From: an uncultured Bacilli bacterium
Lineage (GTDB): Bacteria > Bacillota_I > Bacilli_A > RF39 > UBA660
Length of the DNA stretch: 45,911 nucleotides
NCBI GenBank assembly: GCA_947627915.1
Contig: CANQXT010000004.1
Location: 1 to 45,911 of the forward strand
Reading direction: 5' to 3'
The translations under genes were made by a program, and so were the position numbers. Below are positions 16,877 through 25,253 of this stretch, one piece after another; position 1 is the stretch's first letter; each line of letters begins with the position of its first letter. The notes under the pieces are model-generated. The model made no database searches and was not told the origin of the DNA. It saw only the letters and a program-made list of their open reading frames with translations.

Positions 16877-17315
16877 GAAATTTTACATTATTTTTAATAT
16901 TTAATTTATTTATTAATTTTAAATAATTTAATAAACTTTTTTCAAAACTATATTTAGAAATATCAACATAAAATTCATTATTTAGACAAGTTATTTTTAA
17001 CTTATCATTAACAACTTCATAATTTAATATTTTATTACCTACTAATAATAAACATTCTTTGCATCTTAAATTATGAATTGGAATTAAAATAATATTTTTA
17101 TCAATAATAATAGGAACTTTATATTTTATATTTAATAATTTTTTAGCAAATTTTTTTCTTCCTTCTAAATTACTTCCATATAATAAACATATATTTTCTA
17201 ATAGATTATTAATTTTTTTGTTGAAAACTACCATCTTTTCAACATCATAAATATATATTTTATTATTTTTCTTTAATAATGCTACTGTACTACTATTAAT
17301 TATACAATTATCCAT
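16872..17315 (-). CDS. ComK-like transcription factor
   Basis: 147 residues resembling ComK, the competence master regulator of Bacillus: an N-terminal segment, then YGSNLEGRKKFAKKLLNIKYKVPI (matching ComK's YG-S-EGRK...T-KPI pattern), ILIPIHNLRCKECLLL, and a C-terminal beta/helix region. ComK of Bacillus is about 190 residues, so this is a compact version. It has its own promoter and AGGAGG site and sits between dnaN and recF, an unusual place for comK. It could control DNA uptake or another regulon. No com genes are visible in this window. Confidence 0.75.
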   Translation of the reverse strand: MDNCIINSSTVALLKKNNKIYIYDVEKMVVFNKKINNLLENICLLYGSNLEGRKKFAKKLLNIKYKVPIIIDKNIILIPIHNLRCKECLLLVGNKILNYEVVNDKLKITCLNNEFYVDISKYSFEKSLLNYLKLINKLNIKNNVKFL

Positions 17316-17343
17316 ATTTCCTCCTGAAATTGGTTAATATTAT

Positions 17344-17371
17344 ATTCTATTAATAGCTAATATTTTGTCGA
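17344..17371 (-). promoter_or_regulatory. Promoter for the comK-like gene
   Basis: TCGACA (-35) and TAGAAT (-10), 16 nt apart, lie between the dnaN terminator and the gene. Confidence 0.5.
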
Positions 17372-17386
17372 AAAAAGAAAGTTATT

Positions 17387-17414
17387 AAAAAAAGTTAGCA
17401 TTTTACTAACTTTT
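17387..17414 (-). terminator. Terminator after dnaN
   Basis: AAAAGTTAG pairs with CTAACTTTT around a 7-nt loop and is followed by seven T residues on the minus strand. It begins at the dnaN stop codon. Confidence 0.85.
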
Positions 17415-18531
17415 AATAAGTTTTTACTGGTAATATTAGTTCAATTAATGATTCATCTTTAACTGATTTTATTAATATTGGTTTATCATCACTATTTATA
17501 AGTAATAATATACTATCATCTTTAATTACTTTTAATGCCTCTAACATATAACGAGAACTAAAAGCAATTTCTAATTTTTCTTTATTACTACAATCGATTG
17601 ATAATTTTTCTTCGGTTTTACCTATTTCACTAGAAGAAGATGACATTATCATTACTTTATTATCGATTAAAACTCGAACTATATTTTTATCTTTGTTAAC
17701 TGCAAGTAATGAAGCTCTATCAACTGCATCATTAAATGCTTTTAAATCTAAATTAATCATATAGGCAAATTCATTAGGAATAAAGTTACTTGTATCAGGA
17801 TAAGTTCCACTTAATAAATTAGTTTGAAATTCAATATTTTTATATTTAAATAATATTTTATTATTAAAGATATGCATTACAACATCTTCATCAGAATCAA
17901 TTATTTTTTCAAGTTCTGTAATACTTTTACCAGGAATTACAATATTAATAGCAGTATTAACAACATTATCTAGTTTTATATTTTTCTTAGCTAAACGATA
18001 TGAATCAGTAGCAATACATTCTAATAAATCACCATTTATTTTTAAATTTATTCCTGTTAATAAGGGTCTTACTTCTTGGGTAGATACAGCATAACTAGTT
18101 TCATTAATTATATTCTTTAAAACATCTGCTTTAATAATTATTGGTTCTTTACTTTCTTCTAAAGTTAAATTTGGATAATCATTTATATCATAACAATTTA
18201 AACTATATTCATTATTATCAGTATATATTTTTAATTTACTTGTTTCTTCAGCTTCAAATGTTATTATATCAGATGGCATTTTTCTTACTATATCTAATAT
18301 ATATTTACTTTGAATTATTAAACATCCTTTATTTTCAATTTTTTTAATTTCTTTTTCTGGAATACTTACTCTAATAGTTAATTCTGAATCACTAGCAAGT
18401 AAACTTAATCCTTCATCATTTAAATCAATCTTAATTCCATTTAATATTGGAATTGTTGTTCTTGTTCCTATTGCTCTACATACGTTAGTTAGAGCTTCTA
18501 ATAAAATATTTTTATCAATAACAAATTTCAT
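17413..18531 (-). CDS. dnaN: DNA polymerase III sliding clamp (beta subunit)
   Basis: 372 residues, three repeated clamp domains. Recognisable segments include CRAIGTRTTIPILNGIKI near the start, RPLLTGINL at the second domain, SGTYPDTSNFIP before the third, and the C-terminal LILPVKTY. It encircles DNA and tethers the polymerase. AGAAGGAAG precedes the ATG. It follows dnaA at 123 bp, as in nearly all Firmicutes. Confidence 0.97.
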   Translation of the reverse strand: MKFVIDKNILLEALTNVCRAIGTRTTIPILNGIKIDLNDEGLSLLASDSELTIRVSIPEKEIKKIENKGCLIIQSKYILDIVRKMPSDIITFEAEETSKLKIYTDNNEYSLNCYDINDYPNLTLEESKEPIIIKADVLKNIINETSYAVSTQEVRPLLTGINLKINGDLLECIATDSYRLAKKNIKLDNVVNTAINIVIPGKSITELEKIIDSDEDVVMHIFNNKILFKYKNIEFQTNLLSGTYPDTSNFIPNEFAYMINLDLKAFNDAVDRASLLAVNKDKNIVRVLIDNKVMIMSSSSSEIGKTEEKLSIDCSNKEKLEIAFSSRYMLEALKVIKDDSILLLINSDDKPILIKSVKDESLIELILPVKTY

Positions 18532-18642
18532 TTTCTTCCTTCTTTCTTTTTTATATTATTTATTATTATTATAGTGTTAAAAATGTTAATAACTATCTTT
18601 TTCCTTTATTTTTAATAGAAATTAGTGTTAAAAACTATTAAG

Positions 18643-18651
18643 TTATCAACA
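18643..18651. promoter_or_regulatory. DnaA box in the dnaA-dnaN gap
   Basis: TTATCAACA, one base from the consensus TTATCCACA. Bacillus also has DnaA boxes on both sides of dnaA; only one convincing site is seen here. Confidence 0.55.
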
Positions 18652-18654
18652 TTG

Positions 18655-20013
18655 TTATAACTTTGATTTAATTTCTTTTAGCATATCATTTAATGTAACA
18701 TTAGTAATTAATTCACTTTTAATTTTTTCACAACTAGCTACAACTGTTGAATGATCTCGTCCACCAAATTCTTGACCAATCTTTAAGAGATTTTCTTCTG
18801 TTTCAATTCGGCATAAGTACATAGCAATATGTCGAGGTCTTGCTATATTATAACTTCTCTTTTTACTCTTTAAATCCTCTACTGTAATCTTGAAAAAATC
18901 TGCAACTACTTTTTGAATATGCGATATTGTATTTTCTTGATAAATATTAGTATTTACATAATCTTTTATAGCTTCAATAGTAAAATCTAAATTAATTACT
19001 TGTGGTCGCATCATTGCTGTATATGCAAGTAATCTATTAATAGTACCAATTATATGTCTTACATCATTAGGACAAGCATTAGCAATGTATTCTATAACAT
19101 CTTTATTAACTTTATCTTTTATACTTGAATTCTTTAAATGTTGTTTGATTATTTCACATCTAAGTTCAAAGTCAGGTGGATAAATATCAACCGGTAATCC
19201 CCAAGTAAATCGACTTCTAAGTCTATCTTCTATTTTCTTTAAATCATCGGGACTACGATCACTCGATATTATTATTTGTTTATTTGCTTTATATAAAGCT
19301 TCAAAAGTATGAAAGAATTCCTGTTGAGTGCCTTCATTACCTACTAAGAACTGAATATCATCAACGATTAAAACATCAACATTACGATATTTATTCTTAA
19401 AGTTATTAGCATATTCTAAAGTTTCTTTTCCTTTTTCTTTTTTAGATATTTCAACATATTCATCTCGAAAATCATTACTAGTAGTATATAATACTTTTTT
19501 ATTAGAATTTTCGTGAATATAATTTCCTATTGCATACATAAGATGTGTTTTTCCAATTCCACTTCGACCATATATAAATAATGGATTATTTATTGTACTA
19601 GGAGATTGGGCAACATTCATTGCTGAAACAAATGCTAGTCTATTAGATTCTCCAACTATATAATTGTCAAAATTCATTGATGGATCTAGGTTTGTTTCCC
19701 ATTCCGTTGGATTACTAGTATTCTCTTCATTATTATTAATATTTAAAATACTTTTTTCTTCTTCTAATTCATCTTCTGTTAAGAATTTAAATTTATACAT
19801 TTTACCAGTTAGAGATGTTGTTACATCTTCAATTATATCCATATATTGTTGTCTTAACATTGTTTTATGAGTTTGAAGAGGTACTTTAATGACAATTTCA
19901 TCATCATTCATTTCAATCAATTTTAAATCATTAAACCAAATTGAATAAGATCCAGAACTGACTTCTTCTGAAATTTGATGCAAAAATTGTTTAAAAAATT
20001 CGTGTGCTTCCAT
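18655..20013 (-). CDS. dnaA: Chromosomal replication initiator DnaA
   Basis: 452 residues. Domain I (1-80) binds partners. The AAA+ domain has Walker A GRSGIGKTHLMYAIGNY and Walker B VDVLIVDDIQFL. The C-terminal helix-turn-helix has the DnaA signature GGRDHSTVVASCEKI. It opens oriC by binding DnaA boxes, a cluster of which lies immediately upstream. A promoter and a GTGAGG-type ribosome-binding site precede the ATG. Confidence 0.98.
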   Translation of the reverse strand: MEAHEFFKQFLHQISEEVSSGSYSIWFNDLKLIEMNDDEIVIKVPLQTHKTMLRQQYMDIIEDVTTSLTGKMYKFKFLTEDELEEEKSILNINNNEENTSNPTEWETNLDPSMNFDNYIVGESNRLAFVSAMNVAQSPSTINNPLFIYGRSGIGKTHLMYAIGNYIHENSNKKVLYTTSNDFRDEYVEISKKEKGKETLEYANNFKNKYRNVDVLIVDDIQFLVGNEGTQQEFFHTFEALYKANKQIIISSDRSPDDLKKIEDRLRSRFTWGLPVDIYPPDFELRCEIIKQHLKNSSIKDKVNKDVIEYIANACPNDVRHIIGTINRLLAYTAMMRPQVINLDFTIEAIKDYVNTNIYQENTISHIQKVVADFFKITVEDLKSKKRSYNIARPRHIAMYLCRIETEENLLKIGQEFGGRDHSTVVASCEKIKSELITNVTLNDMLKEIKSKL

Positions 20014-20046
20014 ACCTCACCCCACTCTAAATCTATATCCAATTTC

Positions 20047-20075
20047 ATTTTAACTTAAATACTTTTTTATTACAA
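20047..20075 (-). promoter_or_regulatory. Promoter for dnaA
   Basis: TTGTAA (-35), 17-nt spacer, TAAAAT (-10) on the minus strand. DnaA-box-like sites lie 12 bp upstream, so autoregulation by DnaA is plausible. Confidence 0.6.
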
Positions 20076-20079
20076 GAAA

Positions 20080-20340
20080 AATTTTATTTTCAACATACTT
20101 TCAACATCATTTTTTGTAATTAAATTCTATAATACACACATTTATCAACAATTTCAACAAAAATTTATTAACTTCTTAACTTTTAACTTAAAAAAAATAA
20201 AATGTATTTGTGGAAAATGTTGAAAATTTAAAAAATAACGTATTTATCATACTTAACGGGTAATTTTTTTCAACAAAACGATTGTTAATAAAATTAAATT
20301 AAAAAATAAATGTTGAAAACTAATAAGTTAATAACATTAT
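20080..20340. other. Putative replication origin (oriC)
   Basis: Eight DnaA-box-like 9-mers in 233 bp: TTTTCAACA (20087, 20267), CTTTCAACA (20098), TTATCAACA (20142), ATTTCAACA (20151), and on the other strand TTTTCCACA (20209) and TTTTCAACA (20219, 20311). Three pairs are spaced 9-11 bp apart, one helical turn. A/T-only stretches separate the groups and could serve as unwinding elements. Gene direction switches here, and dnaA and rpmH flank it as in Bacillus. Confidence 0.8.
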
Positions 20341-20375
20341 TATCCTTAATATATAAATACTTTTATTTAAATTTC

Positions 20376-20405
20376 TTGACATCACCAATTAATTAATATT
20401 ATAAT
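20376..20405 (+). promoter_or_regulatory. Promoter for rpmH-rnpA-yidC-jag
   Basis: Consensus TTGACA and TATAAT, 18 nt apart. First rightward promoter after the origin. Confidence 0.85.
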
Positions 20406-20437
20406 AAGAACACTAAAGAAAGAGGTGGATTCTAGAA

Positions 20438-20560
20438 ATGAAAAGAACTTATCAACCAAATAAAAGAAAAAAAGCTAAAACATGTGGATTCTTTGCACGT
20501 AAAGGATCAAAAGTTTTAAACAGTAGAAGAAAGAAAGGTCGTAAGGAATTAACAAAATAA
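20438..20560 (+). CDS. rpmH: Ribosomal protein L34
   Basis: 40 residues, too short for the ORF track. [20 protein letters not shown] and the C-terminal [11 protein letters not shown] are unmistakable. The usual length is 44; four residues are missing from the loop between GFFARK and GSKVL (most L34 have RMATKGGRKVL there). AGAGGTGG lies 9 nt before the ATG. The gene's 3' end forms one arm of a terminator-like hairpin. It heads the classical rpmH-rnpA-yidC-jag string. Confidence 0.97.
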   Translation: MKRTYQPNKRKKAKTCGFFARKGSKVLNSRRKKGRKELTK

Positions 20561-20578
20561 TTTCTTACGGGTTTTTTT
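20540..20578 (+). terminator. Terminator or attenuator between rpmH and rnpA
   Basis: CGTAAGGAATT at the end of rpmH pairs with AATTTCTTACG just past its stop and is followed by seven T residues. rnpA starts 7 nt later with no other promoter visible, so partial readthrough probably sets the L34 to RnpA ratio. Confidence 0.75.
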
Positions 20579-20584
20579 AATGAT

Positions 20585-20926
20585 ATGAAAAAAAAAGATG
20601 TAGTTAAATCAAATTTATTATTTAATGAAATAATTGCTAAGGGAGAAAAAATTAGTAATAAATATTTTATTATATATGGATTAAGAAAAGAATTTATTAA
20701 AAATAATTATGGTTTAGCAGTAGGTAAAAAAATAGGTAATGCCGTAACTCGTAATAAAATCAAAAGAAAATTAAGAAATATAATAACAAATAACTATAGT
20801 CTATTTTCAAATTATCATAATTATATTATAATAGTTAAGAAAGAAGTAATTAATTTAAATTACCATGATATGGAAAATGAATTAACTAATTTATTAAAAT
20901 CTAAAGGAGAAATTTATGAAAAATAA
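20585..20926 (+). CDS. rnpA: Ribonuclease P protein component
   Basis: 113 residues. The RNR signature GNAVTRNKIKRKLRNI binds the RNase P RNA. An N-terminal NLLFNEIIAKGEKISNKYF region forms the substrate-leader cleft. Processes the 5' end of pre-tRNAs. It overlaps yidC by 11 bases. Confidence 0.95.
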   Translation: MKKKDVVKSNLLFNEIIAKGEKISNKYFIIYGLRKEFIKNNYGLAVGKKIGNAVTRNKIKRKLRNIITNNYSLFSNYHNYIIIVKKEVINLNYHDMENELTNLLKSKGEIYEK

Positions 20927-21962
20927 GATATTAGCATTTATTATTGTAGTTATGGTTTTATTAACAAGTGGATGTGGAGCAAATGACTATATAAAAGATA
21001 ATGATAAAAAAATAGTTCAATATAAAGAAACTGGTCAAAATTTACCTAATAATATATTATGTAAACCAGAACCTGATACAGAATTATATAAAGTTTATGA
21101 ACAATATGATAAAGAATTAAAAATTTCTTTAAGTAAATTACCAACTTGTAGTAAATTTAAATTAAATTCCAATAAATCATCTGGAATTTGGGAAATGATT
21201 TTTGTTAAACCCCTTGCCTATTTAATTTTAAAATTAGGTAGTTTAGTTGGTAATATGGGTATATCATTAATTATTGTTGGTTTATTAATAAGATTAATAT
21301 TATTACCTTTTTCATACAAAACGCAAAAACAAAGTAAGAATATGCAAAAAGTTCAACAAGAAATGCAAAAAATTGAATTTAAATATCGGGGACGTGAAGA
21401 TCGAGATTCATTAATGCTTAAGAGTCAAGAAATGATGGAAGTATATAAAAAATATAATATTAAACCAATGTCTGGTTGTTTAATATCATTCTTACAATTA
21501 CCATTATTCTTTGCTTTCTTACAAGCAATTAATCGTGTTCCAGCAATATTTGAAGATACTTTATTAGGATTTAATTTAGGTATGACTCCATATGTAGGAT
21601 TATCCAAAGGAAATTATCTTTATTTAATTTTAATTGTTTTAATTGCTTTATCTACTTATTTTTCATTTAAATATACAATGAATTCAACTGCGCAAATGAC
21701 TGATAATAAAGAAATGACTAATCAAATGAATTCAATGACTACAATAATGGTCGTAATAATTACTCTTACATCATTCTCATTATCAACGGCATTATCCTTC
21801 TATTGGATTACAACATATGCATTTATAGCTATTCAAACATATTTATTTAAGAGGTTATCTGGTGAAACTAAAAATAAAAAAGATAAAAAGGATAATAAAA
21901 ATAAAAAAATAAAAGATAAATTAGAAATTAAAAGAGGTCTTAAGTATGGAAATAATAATTAA
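20916..21962 (+). CDS. yidC: Membrane protein insertase YidC
   Basis: 348 residues. Signal peptide with lipobox LTSGC (Cys about 20), so a lipoprotein form as in Gram-positives. The conserved core begins GNMGISLIIVGLLIRLILLPF with the functionally important Arg, followed by a KMQK-type cytoplasmic hairpin, four further membrane helices and a very Lys-rich tail that may contact the ribosome. Inserts proteins with or without SecYEG. AAAGGAG precedes the start. Confidence 0.95.
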   Translation: MKNKILAFIIVVMVLLTSGCGANDYIKDNDKKIVQYKETGQNLPNNILCKPEPDTELYKVYEQYDKELKISLSKLPTCSKFKLNSNKSSGIWEMIFVKPLAYLILKLGSLVGNMGISLIIVGLLIRLILLPFSYKTQKQSKNMQKVQQEMQKIEFKYRGREDRDSLMLKSQEMMEVYKKYNIKPMSGCLISFLQLPLFFAFLQAINRVPAIFEDTLLGFNLGMTPYVGLSKGNYLYLILIVLIALSTYFSFKYTMNSTAQMTDNKEMTNQMNSMTTIMVVIITLTSFSLSTALSFYWITTYAFIAIQTYLFKRLSGETKNKKDKKDNKNKKIKDKLEIKRGLKYGNNN

Positions 21963-22554
21963 AGAAGGAAAAGTATTAGAAGAAGTATTAGAAACAATTT
22001 GTAATGATTATAATGTTACAAAAGATGATTTCTATTATCACTATACAGAAAAGAAAAATGGTTTATTTAATAAAAATACAACCGTAGAAGTTAAAGCTTA
22101 TTTAAAAAAAGATTTACTAGAATATACTAAAGAATATTTAGAAGAATTACTTACTAATATGGGATTAAAAGTTAATTTTGAAACTAAAATGCGTGAAGAT
22201 AGTATGTATATAAAAATTTATTCTGATAATAATTCAGTTATTATTGGAAAGGGTGGTAATACTTTAAAAGCTTTAGAAGTAATAGTAAGACAAAAATTAA
22301 ATACAGCATTTAATGTTCGTCCATATATTTGTTTAGATGTTGAAGATTATCGTGAAAAACAACAAAGAAGATTAGAAAGACTTGCTAAAAATTTAGCTAA
22401 AGATGTTGTTAGAACTAATGTTGAAGTTCATTTAGAAAATATGAATGCTTATGATAGAAGAATAATTCATAATGCTTTAACTAACTTTAAAGGTGTAAGT
22501 ACAGTTAGTGAAGGTGAAGAACCAAATAGACATGTAATTATTAAACCAGAATAG
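21946..22554 (+). CDS. khpB: Jag/KhpB RNA-binding protein
   Basis: 202 residues. Jag N-terminal domain (1-50), a type II KH domain with IIGKGGNTLKALE (about 103-116), and an R3H domain with RRIIHNAL (about 175). The family binds RNA, partners KhpA and affects cell elongation and division. AGAGG lies 8 nt before the ATG, inside the yidC end. Confidence 0.93.
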   Translation: MEIIIKEGKVLEEVLETICNDYNVTKDDFYYHYTEKKNGLFNKNTTVEVKAYLKKDLLEYTKEYLEELLTNMGLKVNFETKMREDSMYIKIYSDNNSVIIGKGGNTLKALEVIVRQKLNTAFNVRPYICLDVEDYREKQQRRLERLAKNLAKDVVRTNVEVHLENMNAYDRRIIHNALTNFKGVSTVSEGEEPNRHVIIKPE

Positions 22555-22576
22555 TAAACAACAAGGAGGGTTTTAT

Positions 22577-23257
22577 ATGGATAATTATACAAAATTAAGT
22601 ATAGAAATATTACAAAAAAATATAGATAACTTAAAAAAGGTTAGAGAAAATGAAAAAAGTATAAAAGATGAAGAAAATAAAATTAATATAATAGATAGTG
22701 AATTAATAGAAATAAAAAATGATCGAGAAAGAATAAATAATAAATTATCTAAATTAAACAATTATAAAAAGAATCATAAAAAATTAGTTGAATTTTTATT
22801 ATTAGTCCACGCTTTTATTTTTGTTGGTGGTATAATATATTTTAATCTTGCTGAATTTAGTTTAAATGGAAGTTTATTATCTTTAAAAGAAAGTTTAGTA
22901 TTTAGTTTTATGTTTCAAATACTTATCTTAATAGGGACTATTCCAGGTTATTATCTTTGTAAAAAGAAATTTATAGATAGCGATTATACTAAAGAAGAAT
23001 TAGATGATACGTTAAAAACTATTGATGGAGATATTAAATCTTTAACAATTAAAAAAGAACAAAAATTAACTAATATAGAATCTTTAAAATTAGAAATGCA
23101 AACTTTATTAAATCAAGAACAAGAAAATATTGAAGAAGTTTCAAATATATTAAATGCTAGGGATAATGCCATTAATCAAAATATTATGGATATAGAAACA
23201 TTTGATAATAAGTTAAATAATAGTTTTGATGAAAAGAAATTAAAATTAGAAAAATAA
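22577..23257 (+). CDS. Coiled-coil protein with two membrane helices, function unknown
   Basis: 226 residues, family not recognised. Residues 1-70 are charged and helical, likely coiled coil. Two hydrophobic segments follow (about 75-95 and 108-130) separated by a short loop. A second charged helical region (135-226) ends the protein. Both ends are probably cytoplasmic. AAGGAGGG precedes the ATG. It lies in the jag transcription unit. The layout resembles the genes at 32.7 and 33.3 kb. Confidence 0.8.
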   Translation: MDNYTKLSIEILQKNIDNLKKVRENEKSIKDEENKINIIDSELIEIKNDRERINNKLSKLNNYKKNHKKLVEFLLLVHAFIFVGGIIYFNLAEFSLNGSLLSLKESLVFSFMFQILILIGTIPGYYLCKKKFIDSDYTKEELDDTLKTIDGDIKSLTIKKEQKLTNIESLKLEMQTLLNQEQENIEEVSNILNARDNAINQNIMDIETFDNKLNNSFDEKKLKLEK

Positions 23258-23276
23258 ATATTAAGAGGTTTATTTT

Positions 23277-23822
23277 ATGTATTTAAAAAAGTTAGAAAGT
23301 TATATAAATGATAATTTAAAATATGATGATTATAAAGAAATGATTAATTATCATTTAAAATTATATTTATCATTTTTCTTAAAAGATGATTATAATTTAA
23401 AAAATATTAATATAAGTTACGAAGATTATTATAAATGTACAAATATTAATTTATATTTTGAAAATTATAAAGTTATTTTTTGGTTTAGAGAAAAACATTG
23501 TTGTAATGTATTATTTGAATTTATGAATGATAATATCAAAATAAGTAGTAGTTTATTACCAAAATTTGGTGTAGAGTATGTAGAAAATGATTGTTATTAT
23601 AAATTTGGTGAAATAAAGGTAGTTAAAGATAGTGTAATTGATATTAAAGAACTTCAAGTATCTAAATTTGATTTTGCAAATTCTGCATTTGAAACATTTA
23701 CTGTCGACATTCCTAAAATAGAAGCTGAAAATAATATTAGTATTATTTATCAAATTATAGATATTATAAAAATGAAAAATAGAAATTATATGGTAAGAAA
23801 TAGAGAAAAATTTAAATTATAA
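23277..23822 (+). CDS. Hypothetical protein
   Basis: 181 residues, not recognised. Tyr-, Asn- and Lys-rich, no signal peptide or membrane helix, alternating aromatic and charged residues suggesting a mixed alpha/beta fold. AAGAGG precedes the start. It follows the coiled-coil gene by 19 bp and ends at a terminator, so the two are probably co-transcribed. Confidence 0.75.
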   Translation: MYLKKLESYINDNLKYDDYKEMINYHLKLYLSFFLKDDYNLKNINISYEDYYKCTNINLYFENYKVIFWFREKHCCNVLFEFMNDNIKISSSLLPKFGVEYVENDCYYKFGEIKVVKDSVIDIKELQVSKFDFANSAFETFTVDIPKIEAENNISIIYQIIDIIKMKNRNYMVRNREKFKL

Positions 23823-23830
23823 AAACGTTA

Positions 23831-23856
23831 AAATAGTAATTTAGTTACTATTTTTT
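23831..23856 (+). terminator. Terminator before mnmE
   Basis: AAATAGTAA pairs with TTACTATTT around a short loop, followed by T residues. Confidence 0.75.
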
Positions 23857-23904
23857 AATGCAATTAAATGTAATTTGTGCTAATATATTGCCGGGTGGTT
23901 ATCT

Positions 23905-25245
23905 ATGGAAGATACTATATGTGCAATTTCAACTGCTAAAGGAGTTGGAGCTATTTCAATAATTAGAATTAGTGGTAAAGATGCTTTTAAAATTATAAAT
24001 AAAATATATAAAGGAAAAGATTTAAATAAAGTAGAAAGTAACACAATTAATTATGGTTATATTTATGATAAAGATGAATTAATTGATGAAGTATTAGTAA
24101 GTATATTAAAATCACCAAAAACATATACAATGGAAGATATTGTGGAAATTAATTCTCACGGTGGAATAAATACTACAAATAGAATTTTAGAATTAGTTTT
24201 AGAAAATGGGGCAAGACTTGCTGAACCTGGCGAATTTACTAAAAGAGCATTTTTAAATGGTCGAATAGATTTAACAAAAGCTGAAGCAGTTAATGATCTA
24301 ATCAATGCTAAAAGTGATTTAGCAAGAAAAGTAGCATTAAATAATATTAAAGGTAATTTATATAATAAGATTAAATCATTAAGAAATAGTATTGGAGAAT
24401 TAATGGCTAATATTGAAGTAAATATTGATTATCCAGAATATGAAGATATTGAAGTAATAACTAATGAAATATTAAAACCAAAATTAAATAAGATAAAAGA
24501 AGAAATAAAAATAATCTTAAATAATACTAAAAATGCTAAACTTATAAATAATGGCATAAATGTTGCTTTAATAGGTAGACCAAATACCGGAAAGAGTAGT
24601 ATTTTAAATAAATTTCTAGATGAAGAGAAAGCAATTGTTACAAATATTCCCGGAACAACAAGAGATATTGTTGAAGGTAGTATAACTTTAGATGGTTTTG
24701 AAATTAATTTTATTGATACAGCAGGAATTAGAGAAACAAGTGATGTTGTTGAAAAAATTGGAGTAGAGAAGAGTAAACAAGCTACAAAGGATGCGGATAT
24801 AGTTATTGTGGTTTTAAATAATAATGAAAAGTTAACTAAAGAAGATGAAGAATTAATTAATTTAGTTCCTGAAAATAAAAGAATTATATTTGTTAATAAG
24901 AATGATTTAGAAAATAAATTAGAATTAAAAGATGAATATGTTTTAGGAAATACAATTGATTATAGTGGAATAGATAATTTAAAAAACGCTATTAAAGATA
25001 AATTAAATTTAGATAATATTATGGTTAGTGATATGACTTATATGTCTAATATAAGAGAAATAGATTTATTAAAGAAAGCACTAAATAATATTCAAAGTGC
25101 GATAACTAATTTAAATTCTATGCCTATAGATATGTTAGAAATAGATATCAGTAATGCTTGGAATAATTTAGGTGAAATAATAGGCGAAGTTTATCAAGAT
25201 GAATTATTAGATATCTTATTTAGTAATTTTTGCGTAGGAAAGTAA
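23905..25245 (+). CDS. mnmE: tRNA modification GTPase MnmE
   Basis: 446 residues. N-terminal folate-binding domain, helical middle, and an inserted G domain with GRPNTGKSS (G1), the TTRD G2 loop, DTAG (G3) and NKND (G4). It ends with the conserved Cys motif FCVGK. With MnmG it makes 5-carboxymethylaminomethyl-uridine at the wobble position of certain tRNAs. GGGTGG precedes the ATG. Order mnmE-mnmG-rsmG-noc is as in Bacillus. Confidence 0.97.
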   Translation: MEDTICAISTAKGVGAISIIRISGKDAFKIINKIYKGKDLNKVESNTINYGYIYDKDELIDEVLVSILKSPKTYTMEDIVEINSHGGINTTNRILELVLENGARLAEPGEFTKRAFLNGRIDLTKAEAVNDLINAKSDLARKVALNNIKGNLYNKIKSLRNSIGELMANIEVNIDYPEYEDIEVITNEILKPKLNKIKEEIKIILNNTKNAKLINNGINVALIGRPNTGKSSILNKFLDEEKAIVTNIPGTTRDIVEGSITLDGFEINFIDTAGIRETSDVVEKIGVEKSKQATKDADIVIVVLNNNEKLTKEDEELINLVPENKRIIFVNKNDLENKLELKDEYVLGNTIDYSGIDNLKNAIKDKLNLDNIMVSDMTYMSNIREIDLLKKALNNIQSAITNLNSMPIDMLEIDISNAWNNLGEIIGEVYQDELLDILFSNFCVGK

Positions 25246-25253
25246 GTGATTTT

